From Oscillospiraceae bacterium (GTDB lineage Bacteria; Bacillota; Clostridia; Oscillospirales; Oscillospiraceae): 24,260 nt of DNA. Below, piece by piece: positions 23,176 through 24,260 of the stretch. The DNA lies in NCBI GenBank assembly GCA_016293265.1, contig JAEDEN010000025.1:1-24260 (forward strand), in the 5' to 3' direction. The notes beneath the pieces were generated by a model. That model saw nothing but the letters and a program-made list of their open reading frames with translations, was not told where the DNA came from and ran no database searches. A program made the position numbers and the translations under genes. Within the stretch, counting starts at the first letter, position 1. Every line of letters begins with the position of its first letter.

Positions 23176-23886
23176 ATGGACATCTATCAGATCGGCTCCA
23201 TGGCGGAAAAGCTCTCCGCCAACACCTATCCCGGCCGGGGCATCGTGCTGGGCATGACGCCCGACGGCACCCGGTCCGTGGCGGCCTACTTTATCATGGG
23301 CCGCAGCGTCAACAGCCGCAACCGCATCTTCGCGGAGGAGCCTGACGGCATCCGCACCGAGGCCTATGACCCCTCCCTTCTGGCGGACCCCAGCCTCATC
23401 ATCTACCATCCCGTCCGGGAACTGGGCCGGGGCCTTATCGTCACCAACGGCGACCAGACAGACACCATCCGGGAGTACCTGGAGCGGGGCCAGACCTTTG
23501 AGACCGCCCTGCGCACCCGCGGTTTTGAGCCCGACGGCCCCAACTGGACCCCCCGCATCTCCGGCCTGCTGAGCCCCGACGGCAGCTACAAGCTCTCCAT
23601 TTTGAAATCCGCCGACGCCAACGGCTCCGCCTGCGTGCGCAACTACTTCACCTATCCCCCCATCCCCGGCCTGGGCCACTTCATCCATACCTACGTCTGC
23701 GACGGGAACCCCATCCCCTCCTTCCAGGGAGAGCCGGAGCGGGTGGCCCTGGAGGACGACATCGACGTCTTCACCAGCCAGCTTTGGGACAATCTGAACG
23801 AGGACAACAAGATTTCCCTCTTCGTGCGTTATACCGATCTCAAGACCCGCGCCTATGAGCAGCGGATCATCAACAAGCACTGCTAA
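23176..23886 (+). CDS. IMP cyclohydrolase, PurO (archaeal-type) family
   Basis: 236 residues. It resembles the IMP_cyclohyd (PurO) family first known from methanogens, an Ntn-fold enzyme that closes FAICAR to IMP and is unrelated to the IMPCH domain of bacterial PurH. Marks are LSANTYPGRGIVLGMTPDG (14-32), YFIMGRSVNSRNRIF (38-52), YDPSLLADPSLIIYHPVR (64-81), VTNGDQTDTI (89-98) and EPDGPNWTPRISG (117-129). GGAAGGACCTGAC precedes the ATG one base after the purN stop. Its neighbour is an AICAR formyltransferase that starts without the PurH cyclohydrolase domain, so the last two steps are carried by two separate proteins. The family call is from remembered motifs; function by context is strong. 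Confidence 0.88.
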   Translation: MDIYQIGSMAEKLSANTYPGRGIVLGMTPDGTRSVAAYFIMGRSVNSRNRIFAEEPDGIRTEAYDPSLLADPSLIIYHPVRELGRGLIVTNGDQTDTIREYLERGQTFETALRTRGFEPDGPNWTPRISGLLSPDGSYKLSILKSADANGSACVRNYFTYPPIPGLGHFIHTYVCDGNPIPSFQGEPERVALEDDIDVFTSQLWDNLNEDNKISLFVRYTDLKTRAYEQRIINKHC

Positions 23887-23896
23887 GGAGGCCCAT

Positions 23897-24260
23897 ATGA
23901 AGGAACTTGCACTCAAATACGGCTGCAACCCCAACCAAAAGCCCGCCCGTGTCTACATGAAGGACGGCAGCGAGCTCCCCATCCGGGTCCTCAACGGAAA
24001 GCCCGGCTACATCAACCTGCTGGACGCCTTCAACTCCTGGCAGTTGGTCAAAGAGCTGAAGGAGGCCACCGGCCTTCCCTCCGCCGCCAGCTTCAAGCAC
24101 GTCTCCCCCGCCGGCGCCGCCGTGGGCCTGCCTCTGAGCGAAACGGACCGGAAGATGTATTTTGTGGATGAGGCGGCGGAGCTGTCCCCCATCGCCTGCG
24201 CCTACATCCGCGCCCGGGGCGCCGACCGCCTGTGCTCCTACGGCGACTGGGCGGCCCTTT
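23897..24260 (+). CDS. AICAR formyltransferase, stand-alone (5' part, runs off window)
   Basis: 121 codons are visible before the window ends. The protein begins directly with ALKYGCNPNQKPARVY (5-20), the start of the AICARFT domain that in bifunctional PurH comes only after about 200 residues of the IMP cyclohydrolase domain. LNGKPGYINLLDAFNSWQLV (32-51) and SFKHVSPAGAAVG (65-77), with the catalytic Lys-His pair K67-H68, confirm the family. It transfers formyl from 10-formyl-THF to AICAR to give FAICAR. Ribosome site AAGGAGG lies 8 bases before the ATG, 10 bases past the preceding stop. AICAR phosphate (ZMP) is its substrate and the ligand of the riboswitch at the head of the operon. Often named purH-like. 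Confidence 0.92.
   Translation, partial: MKELALKYGCNPNQKPARVYMKDGSELPIRVLNGKPGYINLLDAFNSWQLVKELKEATGLPSAASFKHVSPAGAAVGLPLSETDRKMYFVDEAAELSPIACAYIRARGADRLCSYGDWAAL

Noticed and set aside
1..24260. CRISPR arrays, transposases, integrases, tRNA or rRNA genes
   Set aside because: No regularly spaced repeats, transposase or integrase motifs, terminal inverted repeats or cloverleaf-like segments were found on either strand by reading; a tRNA/Rfam scan would settle it.

Overview
The window reads as a chromosomal segment of a GC-rich, low-motility-style Firmicute, most likely a gut Clostridium-class organism of the Oscillospiraceae (Flavonifractor/Lawsonibacter/Oscillibacter-like). The inference rests on strong AGGAGG ribosome sites, SLH-type surface proteins, an InlB B-repeat, a ZTP riboswitch ahead of purE, Fe-S type PurF and GC-rich coding with AT-rich promoters. 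No mobile element, CRISPR array, tRNA or rRNA was seen. The genus assignment is inference.

Left part (1-4400), mostly minus strand. It opens with the 3' end of a decayed SLH/InlB-repeat surface protein gene and another gene scrap, closed by a strong terminator. Then come an ilvA-ridA pair (threonine/serine dehydratase plus the enzyme that removes its reactive enamine product), an unknown 125-residue protein, an SLC13/ArsB-type permease, and a small coiled-coil zinc-ribbon protein.

Middle part (4400-16340). Glycerol kinase and a monoacylglycerol-lipase-like hydrolase diverge from one 80-bp promoter region carrying three copies of an AT-rich 8-mer; together they could turn monoglycerides into glycerol-3-phosphate. 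A polysaccharide deacetylase stands alone between terminators. A four-gene minus-strand operon encodes a double-module membrane-fusion adaptor, a MacB/LolD-type ABC ATPase, its FtsX/MacB-type permease and an SLH-domain exported protein. Divergent from it is a MarR regulator coupled to a DegV lipid-binding protein, with two near-identical operators bracketing the MarR promoter. A ZIP metal transporter follows.

Right part (16340-24260) is a purine biosynthesis operon on the plus strand: promoter, ZTP riboswitch with an overlapping intrinsic terminator, then purE, a divergent purC paralogue, a divergent purF paralogue, canonical purC, canonical purF, purM, purN, an archaeal-type IMP cyclohydrolase (PurO family) and the start of a stand-alone AICAR formyltransferase running off the window. 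The two most interesting points are that the first PurF copy has lost every recognisable glutaminase catalytic residue while keeping the PRPP loop and the four cysteines of the Fe-S cluster, and that it travels with an equally divergent PurC copy beside intact canonical copies of both. purD, purL/Q/S, purB and purK are not visible here.
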